From Streptomyces sp. NRRL WC-3618 (GTDB lineage Bacteria; Actinomycetota; Actinomycetes; Streptomycetales; Streptomycetaceae), in assembly GCF_001280005.1 (NCBI RefSeq), contig NZ_LGDW01000281.1, positions 5,107-69,106 of the forward strand: DNA of 64,000 nucleotides, in the 5' to 3' direction. How positions within the stretch are numbered: position 1 is the stretch's first letter; each line of letters starts with the position of its first letter. Positions 36,490 to 46,074 of this stretch are shown in pieces. The notes beneath the pieces are model-generated. The model did no database searches. It was not told the origin of the DNA and worked only from the letters and a program-made list of their open reading frames with translations. Both the position numbers and the translations under genes were made by a program.

Positions 36490-38463
36490 TCAGCGGATCG
36501 TGATGGTGATCTTCGACCCCTTGGGCGCGGTCTCGCCTCCGTCCACGGACTGCTTCTTCACCGTGTCGCCGAAGAGCCCGAGCAGTCCCCGGTCCTCCTC
36601 AACCGTGAACCCGGCCCCCTCCAGCGCCTCCTTGGCTTCGTCGACGCTGTCGCCCACGACATCCGGGACCTTGATCATCTCCGGACCCTTGGAGACCGTC
36701 AGCGTGACGGTGTCGCCCTGCTCGGCCTCGCTGCCGCCCTCCGGTGACTGGACGGCGACCTGCCCCTGCTCGAACTCGTCCGAAGTGACGGTCTTGGCGG
36801 CGACCTTGACCTTCAGCCCCGCCTGCCCCAGCTCGGCCCGCGCGTCGGCGAGGTCGGAGCCGGTGACGTCGGAGACCTCCACCGGGCTGCCCTTGCTGAT
36901 GACGAGGGCGACCGCGGAACCCGCGCGCCGCTCGGTGCCGGCGTCCGGGCTGGTGCTGATCACGGAACCCCGGGGCACCTCGTCGCTGAACTCCCGGGTG
37001 ACCATCCCCGGCTCCAGACCGTTCCGCTTCAGCAGCGCTCTGGCCTTGTCGAGACGGTAGCCCCCGAGCTGGGGCACCGGCACGGTCTCCGGGCCCCTGG
37101 AGATGGTGAGCGTCACGGTGTCGTGGTCCCGGATGCGCTCGCCGACCTCGGGGTCCGTGCTGATGACGGCGCCGCGCGCCACCGTGTCGCTGTAGTCCTT
37201 CTCGATCCTGACCTCGAGCCCGGCGGCCGTCAGCCGGTCCGTGGCCTGTGCCTCGGTCTTTGACAGCACCCCCGGGACCTGCGTGAACTGCCCGGAGTTG
37301 ATGTACCAGACGCCCGCCCCGACACCGAGGACGAGCAGCACGGCGACGAGGACGGCGAGCGGCGCACGCCGCCCCCGCGCCCGCGCGGAGCGCCGGGAGG
37401 GCGGGGCGGGCGCCGGGGGAGCGCCGACCGCGCCCAGCAGACTGGTGCGGTTGGTCGGGTTGGTCCGGGTGAGCTGCCGGTCGCCGGCCGGGGACTCGTC
37501 CTCGTTGACGGGCAGGAGGGGCGGCACGGCCAGCGCGCGCGGGATGACGCTCGTCAGGTCCTCGGCGTTGTCGTGTGCCGAGGCGACGGCCTGCGGCGGT
37601 ACGGCGTCCAGTTGTTCGGCGTCGAGCGAGCCACGCGTCTCCAGTACCTGCGACAGCAGCGCCACGGCGTCGTACGGCCGGATGTCGGCGTTGCGCGCGG
37701 TGGCCGAGGCGACCAGCGCGTCCAGTTCGAGGGCCAGCCCCGGTACGAGGGCCGACGGCGGCGGCACGTCCTCGTGCAGGTGCTTGTAGAGCACCAGCGC
37801 GGGGGAGTCGCCGTAGTGCGGCTGGTCGCCGGTCAGCATCTCGTAGAGGACGATGCCGCAGGCGTACACATCGACCCGGGGGTCGGCGGTGCCGCTCTCG
37901 ATCTGCTCGGGCGCGAGGTAGGAGACGGTGCCGAGGACGGCGCCGGTCGTGTTGGTGACCGTGTCCACGGCCCGTACGAGCCCGAAGTCGGCGACCTTCA
38001 CCCGGCCGTCGTCCCCTATCAGCACGTTCTCGGGCTTCATGTCGCGGTGCACGAACCCGGCCCGGTGCGCGGCGCCGAGCGCGGCGAGCACGGGCTCCAG
38101 GATGTCGAGGGCGGCCCTCGGCTGGAGCGCGCCGCGCTCACGGAGCACGTCACGCAGGGTGCAGCCGGCGATGTACTCCATGGCGAGATAGACGTACGAC
38201 CCGTCGGCGCCCTGGTCGAAGACCTGTACGACGTTGGGGTGCGCGAGCCGGGCCACGGACTTCGCTTCCCGGATGAATCGCTCGACGAAGGTCGCGTCGG
38301 CCGCGAGCGTCGGATGCATCACCTTGAGGGCGAGCACGCGGTCGAGGCGGGTGTCCACGGCCCGGTAGACCGTGGCCATCCCGCCGACCGCGATCCGCGC
38401 GTCGACGCGATAGCGGCCGTCGAGCACCTGCCCGACGAGAGGGTCCTGAAGGGTCGTATCCAC
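36490..38463 (-). CDS. PASTA-domain Ser/Thr protein kinase
   Basis: This 657-residue kinase has an N-terminal Hanks domain (about 17-275) with the glycine loop AVGGMATVYRA, the catalytic HRDMKPENVL (about 138-147), DFG (about 160) and APEQ. A Ser/Thr/Pro-rich linker is followed by one membrane helix (VLVAVLLVLGVGAGVWYI) and four extracellular PASTA repeats, which sense peptidoglycan fragments. It is a homologue of the mycobacterial PknB type. GTG 38463 is chosen as it starts the conserved VDTTLQDPLVG; the frame is open further upstream but there is no Shine-Dalgarno sequence there. Confidence 0.9.
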   Translation of the reverse strand: MDTTLQDPLVGQVLDGRYRVDARIAVGGMATVYRAVDTRLDRVLALKVMHPTLAADATFVERFIREAKSVARLAHPNVVQVFDQGADGSYVYLAMEYIAGCTLRDVLRERGALQPRAALDILEPVLAALGAAHRAGFVHRDMKPENVLIGDDGRVKVADFGLVRAVDTVTNTTGAVLGTVSYLAPEQIESGTADPRVDVYACGIVLYEMLTGDQPHYGDSPALVLYKHLHEDVPPPSALVPGLALELDALVASATARNADIRPYDAVALLSQVLETRGSLDAEQLDAVPPQAVASAHDNAEDLTSVIPRALAVPPLLPVNEDESPAGDRQLTRTNPTNRTSLLGAVGAPPAPAPPSRRSARARGRRAPLAVLVAVLLVLGVGAGVWYINSGQFTQVPGVLSKTEAQATDRLTAAGLEVRIEKDYSDTVARGAVISTDPEVGERIRDHDTVTLTISRGPETVPVPQLGGYRLDKARALLKRNGLEPGMVTREFSDEVPRGSVISTSPDAGTERRAGSAVALVISKGSPVEVSDVTGSDLADARAELGQAGLKVKVAAKTVTSDEFEQGQVAVQSPEGGSEAEQGDTVTLTVSKGPEMIKVPDVVGDSVDEAKEALEGAGFTVEEDRGLLGLFGDTVKKQSVDGGETAPKGSKITITIR

Positions 38464-38672
38464 GCAGGTGAGTGTACGAGCCGTCGCTGACAAGGCCGCG
38501 GTTTCGGCCAGGAAAGCACAGGAAAGCAGCGGGACTGAAGCCGACCTGTGACGGAGATCGCGGGGGACGGCCGCCAATGGCGAGTAAGCGCCACAGGAGA
38601 GGCCCACTTGCAAAAAGGCTGGACACAGGCGGTGCGTGGGTGGGAGATCGAGGGCAGGGCAACGCAGGGCAC

Positions 38673-39470
<798 letters not shown>

Positions 39471-39671
39471 TCAGCCTCCCTGAACGGCGGTGAGGACTTC
39501 GACGCGGTCGCCCTCGGAGAGGGGGGTCGCCGACCACCGCGCGCGCGGGACGACGGTTTCGTTGAGCGCGGCGGCCACACCGGAGGACGCCGGGGTGAGG
39601 GTCCTCACCAGAGCGTCGAGCGCGGTACCGGGGGAGATCTCCCGCCGCGAGCCGTTCACCAGGATGTTCAT
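39471..39671 (-). CDS. thiS: Sulfur carrier protein ThiS
   Basis: This 66-residue ubiquitin-like protein begins MNILVNG and ends in the Gly-Gly (AVQGG) that is adenylated and thiocarboxylated to give sulfur to the thiazole ring. It overlaps the thiO stop by four bases and is directly followed by thiG. No thiF gene lies in this window, so activation must use an enzyme encoded elsewhere. Confidence 0.93.
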   Translation of the reverse strand: MNILVNGSRREISPGTALDALVRTLTPASSGVAAALNETVVPRARWSATPLSEGDRVEVLTAVQGG

Positions 39672-40831
39672 ACGAGCTGCTCCATGCGTACGGTGTCGAA
39701 CCGGCGGGGCGTGAACGCCCTGGCCTCGTCGGGCAGTTCACCGGTGGTCAGCGTGTGCGCCAGCGCGTCACCGGTGACCGGCGTCAGCAGCACCCCGTTG
39801 CGGTAGTGGCCCGTGGCCAGCAGGAGGCCCTCCAGCGCGGTCGGGCCGAGCAGCGGCGCGTTGTCGGGGGACCCGGGACGCAGTCCCGCGCGGGTCTCCG
39901 TCAACGGCAGCTCGGTGATCCCGGGGACGAGTTCATGGGCGTCGCGCAGCAACTCGTACACGCCGCCCGCCGTGACGGTCGTGTCCCAGCCCAGCTCCTC
40001 GCTGGTCGCCCCGACGACCAGCTCACCGTTCTCGCGCGGCACCAGATAGATCTGGCTGCCGCGCACCACGGCCCGCACGGTCCGGCTCAGGAAGGGCGCG
40101 TACCGCTGCGGCACGCTCACCCGAACCACCTGCCCCTTCACGGGCCGTACGGGCGGCAGCACGGCCTCGGGGACCCCCGCGAGCCGCCCGCTGAGGCTGC
40201 CCCCGGCCAGCACGACCGACCCGGCGGCCAGCTCGTCGCCGTCCGAGTCCGTGACCGCCACGGCCCGCTCCCGCCGTACCTCGAGCCGCTCGGCCCAGGT
40301 CCGGCGCAGCACCACCCCGGCCCGCTCGCACGCGGCCACCAGCGCCCCGGCCAGCCGCCGCGGATCGATCTGGTGGTCGCCGTCCACCCGCAACCCCCCG
40401 CGCACGCCCGGCGCGAGCATCGGCTCCAGGCGTCGGCACTCACGCCCCGAGAGCCACTCCGACTCCAGGCCCGAGCGCTGTTGCAGGGCGTGCAGTTCGC
40501 GCAGCTCGGCGCGGTCGTCGGCGTCGAGTGCGACGGCGAGGGTGCCGCAGCGGCGGTAGCCGAGGTCGTGGCCGGTCAGCTCGGTGAGCTCGGCCACGAA
40601 GTCCGGATAGCGGCGGGCCGACTCCAGGTTCAGCCCGAGCAGGGTCTGCTCACCGTGGTGCAGTTCGGTGACGGCGGCCAGCATCCCGGCCGCCACCTGC
40701 GCGGCCCCGCCGCCCGGCACGGGATCCACGACCGTCGTGGCGAGCCCGCGCTGCGCGGCGCGCCAGGCCGTCACCAGCCCGATGATCCCGCCTCCGACGA
40801 CAACGACGTCCGAAGTGTGCGTACGCGACAT
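39668..40831 (-). CDS. thiO: Glycine oxidase ThiO
   Basis: This 387-residue FAD enzyme oxidises glycine to the imine used in thiazole formation, the aerobic alternative to ThiH. FAD-binding VVVVGGGIIGLVTAWRAAQRG is present near the N-terminus, and GLRPGSPDNAPLLGPT with the C-terminal NGVLLTPVTG matches the DAO family. ATG 40831 is the start, only 15 bases from the TPP riboswitch. The use of thiO fits an aerobic actinomycete. Confidence 0.92.
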   Translation of the reverse strand: MSRTHTSDVVVVGGGIIGLVTAWRAAQRGLATTVVDPVPGGGAAQVAAGMLAAVTELHHGEQTLLGLNLESARRYPDFVAELTELTGHDLGYRRCGTLAVALDADDRAELRELHALQQRSGLESEWLSGRECRRLEPMLAPGVRGGLRVDGDHQIDPRRLAGALVAACERAGVVLRRTWAERLEVRRERAVAVTDSDGDELAAGSVVLAGGSLSGRLAGVPEAVLPPVRPVKGQVVRVSVPQRYAPFLSRTVRAVVRGSQIYLVPRENGELVVGATSEELGWDTTVTAGGVYELLRDAHELVPGITELPLTETRAGLRPGSPDNAPLLGPTALEGLLLATGHYRNGVLLTPVTGDALAHTLTTGELPDEARAFTPRRFDTVRMEQLV

Positions 40832-40844
40832 GGGCGTCCAGCCC

Positions 40845-40950
40845 CTCCCTTCGCCGGCATGACCCGGATCAGGTTCGTACGGTCGGAGGCCGCCCAGCCT
40901 CCCTCTCAGCCCGGTGCGTCCGGGCTCCCGCGAGTGCTTACGCTGGTCAG
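40845..40950 (-). promoter_or_regulatory. TPP (thiamine pyrophosphate) riboswitch
   Basis: Read on the minus strand the leader contains GGCTGAGAGGGAGG, and the hallmark GAACCTGATCCGGGTCATG with CCGGCGAAGGGA, the conserved core of the THI element. It immediately precedes thiO-thiS-thiG. TPP binding should reduce expression of the operon, probably by blocking initiation because the aptamer ends close to the thiO start. Confidence 0.93.
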
Positions 40951-40992
40951 CCTAGCCCGCGCCGCGACGCCCACGTAAGGGAGCCTCCGCCC

Positions 40993-41367
40993 ATGCCCCG
41001 CTCACTCGACGGCCTCGTCCTCGCCCCGGTCGAGGATCAGGCCCCAGGTCAGGTGGGGACGCGCACCCGGTTCACCTACCACGAGCGGGACGGCGAGATC
41101 TGGGCCGAGTACAGGGGCGGGGATGTCGTACGCGGCCGTCTCGTGGGTACGCGGGAAGGTGACCGTCTCGACTTCCGGTACGTGCAGCTCAAGCACGACG
41201 GGACGACGTCCTCGGGCCACTGTGTGTCCGAGGTGACCGAACTGCCCGACGGGCGGCTGCGGTTGGCGGAGACCTGGGAATGGGAGTCGCAGCCGGGCAG
41301 TGGGACGAGCGTGGTGGAGCAGGTCGAAGACGTGGGTGTGCAGCAGGTCACTGATCGCGCCCACTGA
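40993..41367 (+). CDS. Conserved hypothetical beta-rich protein
   Basis: This 124-residue protein has a regular beta-strand pattern (FTYHERDGEIWAEYRGG, VVRGRLVGTREGDRLDFRYVQL, RLRLAETWEW) of the small actinobacterial family sometimes labelled N-acetylglutamate synthase; that label is not supported by any acetyltransferase motif. ATG 40993 follows AGGGAG. Its stop TGA lies in the upstream half of a palindrome in front of the next gene. Function unknown. Confidence 0.75.
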   Translation: MPRSLDGLVLAPVEDQAPGQVGTRTRFTYHERDGEIWAEYRGGDVVRGRLVGTREGDRLDFRYVQLKHDGTTSSGHCVSEVTELPDGRLRLAETWEWESQPGSGTSVVEQVEDVGVQQVTDRAH

Positions 41368-41393
41368 CTGACAATTTGTCAGTTGTCTATGGT
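41364..41393 (+). promoter_or_regulatory. Promoter with operator palindrome upstream of FAD reductase
   Basis: ACTGACAA (41367-41374), a central T, and TTGTCAGT (41376-41383) form a perfect inverted repeat lying between CTGACT (41364-41369) and TATGGT (41388-41393), which are 18 bases apart. A repressor bound here would cover the promoter spacer. The GTG at 41400 lies six bases beyond TATGGT, so the transcript is probably leaderless. Confidence 0.55.
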
Positions 41394-41399
41394 GATCGG

Positions 41400-42638
41400 G
41401 TGAGTGAGCTGACGCAGGCACAGGGCACACCGGGCGGATCGCAGCCGCGGCGCGTGGTCGTCGTGGGGGCGGGCATGGCCGGGGTGCAGACCGCGGTCGC
41501 CCTGCGGGAACAGGGTTTCACGGGCACGGTGACGCTGCTGGGCGCGGAACCCCATCAGCCCTACGACCGGCCGCCGCTGTCCAAGGCCGTCCTGCTGGGC
41601 AAGGCGGAGGGTTCCGCCTTCGACATCGACTTCGAGGCCCTCGGCATCGAACTGCTGCTCGGGCGCGAGGTGCTGGGCGTCCGGGGCGCCGCACACGAGC
41701 TGGACACCGCCGACGGGCCCGTCCCGTACGACGTCCTGGTCCTCGCGACCGGCGCCGAACCGATCCGGCTGCCGGGCACCGAGGGCGTACCCGGGGTGCA
41801 TCTGCTGCGCACCCTCGACGACGCCGAGCGGCTGCGGCCAGTCCTCGCACGCCAGCACGACATCGTGGTCGTCGGAGCGGGCTGGATCGGCGCCGAGTTC
41901 GCCACCGCCGCCCGCGAGGCCGGCTGCGCCGTCACCGTCGTCGAGGCCGCCGACCGGCCGCTCGCGGGGGCCCTGCCCGCCGAGGTGGCCGCGCCGATGG
42001 CCGCCTGGTACGCGGACAGTGGCGCCTCGCTGCGCACCCACGCGCGCGTGGCACGCGTCGAGCCCGGCGCGGTGCTGCTCGACGACGGCTCGCGGCTGCC
42101 CGCGGACGCCGTCGTCGTGGGCATCGGGGCCCGCCCGGCCACGGCCTGGCTGGCGGGCTCGGGGATCACCCTGGGCGACCACCGGGAGGTCGTCGCCGAC
42201 GACCACCTGCGCACCTCCGCGCCGGACGTCTACGCGGTCGGCGACTGCGCCTCCTTCCCTTCGGGAAGGTACGGCCGGCGCCTTCTGGTCCATCACTGGG
42301 ACAACGCCCTCCAGGGACCCCGTACGGTCGCCGCGAACATCATCGGGGAGTCCCCGGCGGTCTACGACCCGGTTCCGTACTTCTGGTCGGAGCAGTTCGG
42401 CCGCTTCGTCCAGTACGTCGGCCACCACCAGTCGGCCGACACCACCCTGTGGCGCGGCGACCCGTCCGGCCCCGCCTGGACGGTCTGCTGGCTGCGGGAG
42501 GGCCGGCTGGTGGCCCTGCTGGCCGTGGGCCGCCCCCGGGACCTGGCCCAGGGCCGCCGCCTGGTCGAGGCGGGCACCCGGATGGACGCCGGGGCCCTGA
42601 CGGACCCCTCCCGGCCGCTGAAGGCGGCCGCGGCGTAG
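41400..42638 (+). CDS. FAD-dependent ferredoxin/rubredoxin reductase-like oxidoreductase
   Basis: This 412-residue protein has an N-terminal FAD dinucleotide motif VVVVGAGMAGVQTAVALRE (about 16-34), an NAD(P)H motif VVVGAGWIGAEFATAAREAG (about 155-174), and the C-terminal FAD motif DVYAVGDCASFP (about 275). This is the layout of ferredoxin reductases of cytochrome P450 systems and putidaredoxin-reductase-like enzymes; no ferredoxin or P450 gene is nearby. GTG 41400 is chosen because it gives VSELTQAQG and a leaderless start just after the -10. Confidence 0.82.
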   Translation: MSELTQAQGTPGGSQPRRVVVVGAGMAGVQTAVALREQGFTGTVTLLGAEPHQPYDRPPLSKAVLLGKAEGSAFDIDFEALGIELLLGREVLGVRGAAHELDTADGPVPYDVLVLATGAEPIRLPGTEGVPGVHLLRTLDDAERLRPVLARQHDIVVVGAGWIGAEFATAAREAGCAVTVVEAADRPLAGALPAEVAAPMAAWYADSGASLRTHARVARVEPGAVLLDDGSRLPADAVVVGIGARPATAWLAGSGITLGDHREVVADDHLRTSAPDVYAVGDCASFPSGRYGRRLLVHHWDNALQGPRTVAANIIGESPAVYDPVPYFWSEQFGRFVQYVGHHQSADTTLWRGDPSGPAWTVCWLREGRLVALLAVGRPRDLAQGRRLVEAGTRMDAGALTDPSRPLKAAAA

Positions 42639-42705
42639 TCCGAAGGGGCTCCACGCGGCCCCGACGCCACCGCATCGGCGCAGGTCACAGGGGCCCGGCT
42701 TCCGA

Positions 42706-42728
42706 CTGTCAGTGCGGGATGGCAGGCT
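42706..42728 (+). promoter_or_regulatory. TTGTCAGTG-type (RecA-NDp-like) promoter of the Rv2175c homologue
   Basis: CTGTCAGTG (42706-42714), eight bases, then CAGGCT (42723-42728) resembles the TTGTCRGTG-N8-TANNNT element of DNA-damage promoters activated by PafBC in mycobacteria. The start codon follows after six bases. Confidence 0.5.
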
Positions 42729-42734
42729 TGTCCC

Positions 42735-43106
42735 GTGACCGAGATTGACGCAAAGATCGATGCTCTCGTCCCTGCCTGGCTCACGCTGCCCGACATCGCG
42801 GAAATCCTCGATATCGAGGTGACACGCGTCCGGCAGTTGGTCAAGGAGGGCCAAGTGATCGCCGTACGCCGTGGTGAGAACCGCGCGCTGCACGTCCCCG
42901 CCGCATTCATCGACGGGGTCGAGCAGAAAGTCGTCAAGGGCCTCACCGGCACCCTGACGCTCCTGAGGGACGACGGCTTCTCCGACGAAGAGATGCTGGA
43001 GTGGCTCTTCACTCCCGACGAGAGCCTGCCCGGCACCCCCGCGCAGGCCCTCAGCGAGAATCGCGGCACGGAGGTGAAGCGCCGGGCCCAGGCGCTCGCC
43101 GTCTGA
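42735..43106 (+). CDS. Rv2175c family DNA-binding protein
   Basis: This 123-residue protein matches the Rv2175c family, a DNA-binding protein that in M. tuberculosis is phosphorylated by a PASTA-type kinase region. It has an N-terminal helix-turn-helix ([20 protein letters not shown], about 13-32) and a C-terminal winged/helical region ([20 protein letters not shown]). Start GTG 42735 follows the predicted -10 by six bases, giving a leaderless mRNA. A hairpin (43121-43146) ends the unit. Targets are unknown. Confidence 0.82.
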   Translation: MTEIDAKIDALVPAWLTLPDIAEILDIEVTRVRQLVKEGQVIAVRRGENRALHVPAAFIDGVEQKVVKGLTGTLTLLRDDGFSDEEMLEWLFTPDESLPGTPAQALSENRGTEVKRRAQALAV

Positions 43107-43120
43107 TCCGACCAGCCGTT

Positions 43121-43146
43121 GGTGTGCGGGCCGAGGCCCGCACACC
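43121..43146 (+). terminator. Hairpin terminator after Rv2175c homologue
   Basis: GGTGTGCGGGCC (43121-43132) and GGCCCGCACACC (43135-43146) form a 12-bp stem with a 2-base loop 15 bases after the stop. Confidence 0.65.
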
Positions 43147-43206
43147 GCCACGACAGGGGCGCTCCCGGGGAGAACTTCCCTGGGGCGCGCCCATGGGGGG
43201 ACACCT

Positions 43207-43887
43207 ATGCCCGAGACGACCGACACCGTGCCCATGGCGACCGCCGACCCCGGCAGCGCCCGGCTCGCCGACGCCCGGGTCTACCTCTGCACGGACGCCC
43301 GCAGACGGCAGGGCGACCTCGCCGAGTTCCTGGACACGGTCCTGGCAGGCGGGGTCGACATCGTGCAGCTGCGCGACAAGGGCATGGAGGCGGCCGAGGA
43401 ACTGGACCACCTCCAGGTCTTCGCCGACGCCTGCGCCCGGCACGGCAAGCTCCTCGCGGTCAACGACCGCGCGGATGTCGCCCACGCGGCCGGCGCCGGC
43501 GTGCTGCATCTGGGCCAGGGCGACCTTCCTGTTCCGGCGGCCCGGGCGATCCTCGGCCCCGACGTCCTCATCGGCCGCTCCACACACGCCGAGTCCGAGG
43601 CCGCGTCAGCCGCCGTCCAGGAGGGCGTCGACTACTTCTGCACGGGCCCCTGCTGGCCGACCCCCACCAAGCCCGGCCGCCACGCACCCGGCCTCGACCT
43701 GGTCCGGTACACGGCCGCGCTCGCCGCCGAGCGCCCCTGGTTCGCCATCGGCGGCATCGACCTGGGCAATCTGGACGAGGTGCTGGCCGCGGGCGCCACC
43801 CGGGTGGTCGTCGTACGGGCGATCACCGAGGCGGACGACCCGGGCGCGGCGGCGGGGGAGTTCGCCGAGCGGCTGCGTTCGCGGTAA
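43207..43887 (+). CDS. thiE: Thiamine phosphate synthase
   Basis: ThiE (226 aa) couples the thiazole phosphate and pyrimidine pyrophosphate to make thiamine phosphate, completing the pathway begun by thiOSG. TIM-barrel motifs: VQLRDKGM (about 56), [18 protein letters not shown] (about 82), [22 protein letters not shown] (about 142-155) and AIGGIDLGN (phosphate-binding, about 180). ATG 43207 is chosen from the spacing of the TIM-barrel start. No TPP aptamer was seen upstream, unlike thiOSG. Confidence 0.92.
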   Translation: MPETTDTVPMATADPGSARLADARVYLCTDARRRQGDLAEFLDTVLAGGVDIVQLRDKGMEAAEELDHLQVFADACARHGKLLAVNDRADVAHAAGAGVLHLGQGDLPVPAARAILGPDVLIGRSTHAESEAASAAVQEGVDYFCTGPCWPTPTKPGRHAPGLDLVRYTAALAAERPWFAIGGIDLGNLDEVLAAGATRVVVVRAITEADDPGAAAGEFAERLRSR

Positions 43888-43948
43888 CCGTCAGGTGTCC
43901 GAAGCGTGGACAACAAGGCGACAATCCGGGCAAATTTCCGCCATCTGG

Positions 43949-43977
43949 TTGGGAGACCGCCGCCCCCTGACTAACCT
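43949..43977 (+). promoter_or_regulatory. Promoter of metF, probably leaderless
   Basis: TTGGGA (43949-43954) and TAACCT (43972-43977) are 17 bases apart; the metF ATG starts six bases after the -10, so transcription likely begins at the start codon. Confidence 0.55.
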
Positions 43978-43983
43978 GCCGGT

Positions 43984-44907
43984 ATGGCCTTCGGAACCGC
44001 GTCCACCAGAACCGACCGCGCACGCACCGTGCGGGACATGCTCGCGTCCGGAAAGACCACGTACTCCTTCGAGTTCTCGGCGCCCAAGACTCCCAAGGGC
44101 GAGCGGAACCTGTGGAACGCGCTCCGGAGGATCGAGGCGGTCGCGCCGGACTTCGTGTCCGTGACGTACGGCGCCGGCGGGTCGACGCGCGCGGGCACGG
44201 TCAAGGAGACCCAGCAGATCGTCTCCGACACCACACTCACCCCGGTCGCCCACCTCACCGCGGTCAACCACTCCGTCGCAGAACTGCGCAACATCATCGG
44301 CCAGTACGCCGACGCGGGCATCCGCAACATCCTTGCCGTGCGCGGCGACCCGCCCGGCGATCCGATGGCCGACTGGGTACCGCACCCGAGCGGTCTGACG
44401 TACGCCGCCGAACTCGTCCGCCTCATCAAGGAGTCGGGCGACTTCTGTGTGGGCGTCGCCGCCTTCCCCGAGACCCACCCGCGCTCGGCCGACGCGGAGA
44501 CGGACGTCACGCACTTCGTCGACAAGTGCCGGGCCGGCGCGGACTACGCGATCACCCAGATGTTCTTCCACCCGGAGTCGTATCTGAGGATGCGGGACGC
44601 GGTCGCGGCGGCGGGCTGCCCGACCCCGGTCATCCCCGAGGTCATGCCCGTGACCAGCGTGCGGATGCTGGAGCGCCTGCCGCAGCTCAGTAACGCGGCC
44701 ATCCCCGCAACCCTGAAAGAGCGGATCCTCACAGCCAAAGACGACGCGGCGGCTGTACGCTCCATTGGCATCGAGTTCGCCACGGAGTTCTGCGCGCGGC
44801 TGCTGGCCGAGGGAATCCCCGGACTGCACTTCATCACGCTGAACAACTCCACGGCATCGCTGGAAATCTACGAGAACCTGGGTCTGCACCACCCACAGCG
44901 GGCCTAG
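43984..44907 (+). CDS. metF: 5,10-methylenetetrahydrofolate reductase
   Basis: MetF (307 aa) reduces methylene-THF to methyl-THF, the methyl donor for methionine synthesis. FAD TIM-barrel motifs include [17 protein letters not shown] (about 20-36), [16 protein letters not shown] (about 56-71), [14 protein letters not shown] and [13 protein letters not shown], which are characteristic of the family. The transcript appears leaderless. There is no SAM-IV element here, in contrast with the aminotransferase at 3.9 kb. Confidence 0.94.
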   Translation: MAFGTASTRTDRARTVRDMLASGKTTYSFEFSAPKTPKGERNLWNALRRIEAVAPDFVSVTYGAGGSTRAGTVKETQQIVSDTTLTPVAHLTAVNHSVAELRNIIGQYADAGIRNILAVRGDPPGDPMADWVPHPSGLTYAAELVRLIKESGDFCVGVAAFPETHPRSADAETDVTHFVDKCRAGADYAITQMFFHPESYLRMRDAVAAAGCPTPVIPEVMPVTSVRMLERLPQLSNAAIPATLKERILTAKDDAAAVRSIGIEFATEFCARLLAEGIPGLHFITLNNSTASLEIYENLGLHHPQRA

Positions 44908-44963
44908 ACCGGCCGCGCGGGCGTACGACACACTGCGTAGCGGCCACTGGGAGAGGGGCGTAC

Positions 44964-46043
44964 ATGGGCTGGACGGTCCTCTACATCGCGTTTGGCGTCG
45001 TCGCGCTGTGGCTACTCGGCGAGGTTCTGCTGCAGTACAAGGCGCGGCTGCGCTGGCGCCTGCTGGCTTTCGTCGGCTTCCTCGGTGTGGTCCTCGGTGT
45101 GCTCATCGCGCAGGTCGTCGTCATCGGCCTGGGCGCCGCGGCCTTCGCCGTCGGGCAGACCTACGTGACGCTGTCGTTCCGCAGCGGCTTCTCGGCCGGC
45201 TGGGCCGTCGCGGGCTCGGGCCTCCTCGCGCGGTTCAGCAAGAAGGGCCGGCGCGGCGAAGGGGAGCACCAGGAACCGACGTTGGAGGTCTCCGACCTGG
45301 AGGCCGCCGACAACGCCTACGAGCAGGGCAAGAGCGCGGACCCGGACTTTGGTGACTTCGGTCACAGCCCTGCGGGCGACGTCGGTGACGCCGCTTCCGG
45401 CACCGGTGCCGGAACGTACCGGCAGGGCGAGGACTTCGACAACGACTTCGACCGGGACGACGTCTTCACGCCGGCGCGCCCCGTCCGGTCCACGGAGGGC
45501 GGGAGCGCGGGTGTCTACGAACCGCAGCCCATCCCCGACGACACCGGCACGTACGGCATATACAGCGATGCCGCGTACGCGGCGGCGGCCGGCCAGGACC
45601 AGTCCTACGCGGGCGCGGGCCAGGACCAGTCGTACGCGGCGGCGGCCCAGAACGGCGACCAGACCTACGGGTACGACGGCTACACCGGTTACGACCAGCA
45701 GCAGTACGGCTACGACGCCTCGGGCCAGCAGCAGTACGCCGCCTACTCCGACCCGTACATCGGCCAGGGCTACGGCGGCACCTCGTACGACTCCGGTTAC
45801 GACCAGCAGCAGTACGGCTCGCAGGGCTACGGCCAGGACCAGTACGGCGCAGGCGGCTACGGCGAGACCCCGGCGAGCGGTGTCTGGGTCCCGCAGCAGC
45901 GCAACACCGACGACCCGTTCTTCGGCGGTGAACTCCCGCCGGAGCAGCAGTACCCCTACGACAACAGCAACGGCAATGGCAACGGCCAGAGCGGCAACGG
46001 GCAGACGCAGGGGAACGGCTTCGACGAGCAGTACCGCTTCTGA
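44964..46043 (+). CDS. Membrane protein with Tyr/Gln/Gly-rich low-complexity tail
   Basis: This 359-residue protein has two N-terminal membrane helices (about residues 1-20 and 30-60), a charged region (80-180), then a long low-complexity tail (about 190-350) built from YDQQQYG, GQDQSYA, YGYD and GQGYGG motifs, with Gln, Tyr, Gly and Asp dominating. Repeated Y-x-Q/G spacings resemble the phase-separating low-complexity domains of eukaryotic RNA-binding proteins. The start ATG 44964 follows GAGAGG. No function is recognised; the tail is predicted to be disordered and cytoplasmic or exported depending on topology. Confidence 0.85.
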   Translation: MGWTVLYIAFGVVALWLLGEVLLQYKARLRWRLLAFVGFLGVVLGVLIAQVVVIGLGAAAFAVGQTYVTLSFRSGFSAGWAVAGSGLLARFSKKGRRGEGEHQEPTLEVSDLEAADNAYEQGKSADPDFGDFGHSPAGDVGDAASGTGAGTYRQGEDFDNDFDRDDVFTPARPVRSTEGGSAGVYEPQPIPDDTGTYGIYSDAAYAAAAGQDQSYAGAGQDQSYAAAAQNGDQTYGYDGYTGYDQQQYGYDASGQQQYAAYSDPYIGQGYGGTSYDSGYDQQQYGSQGYGQDQYGAGGYGETPASGVWVPQQRNTDDPFFGGELPPEQQYPYDNSNGNGNGQSGNGQTQGNGFDEQYRF

Positions 46044-46074
46044 GGTCCGCTGCCCCGACCGGGCACCCCGGGAC

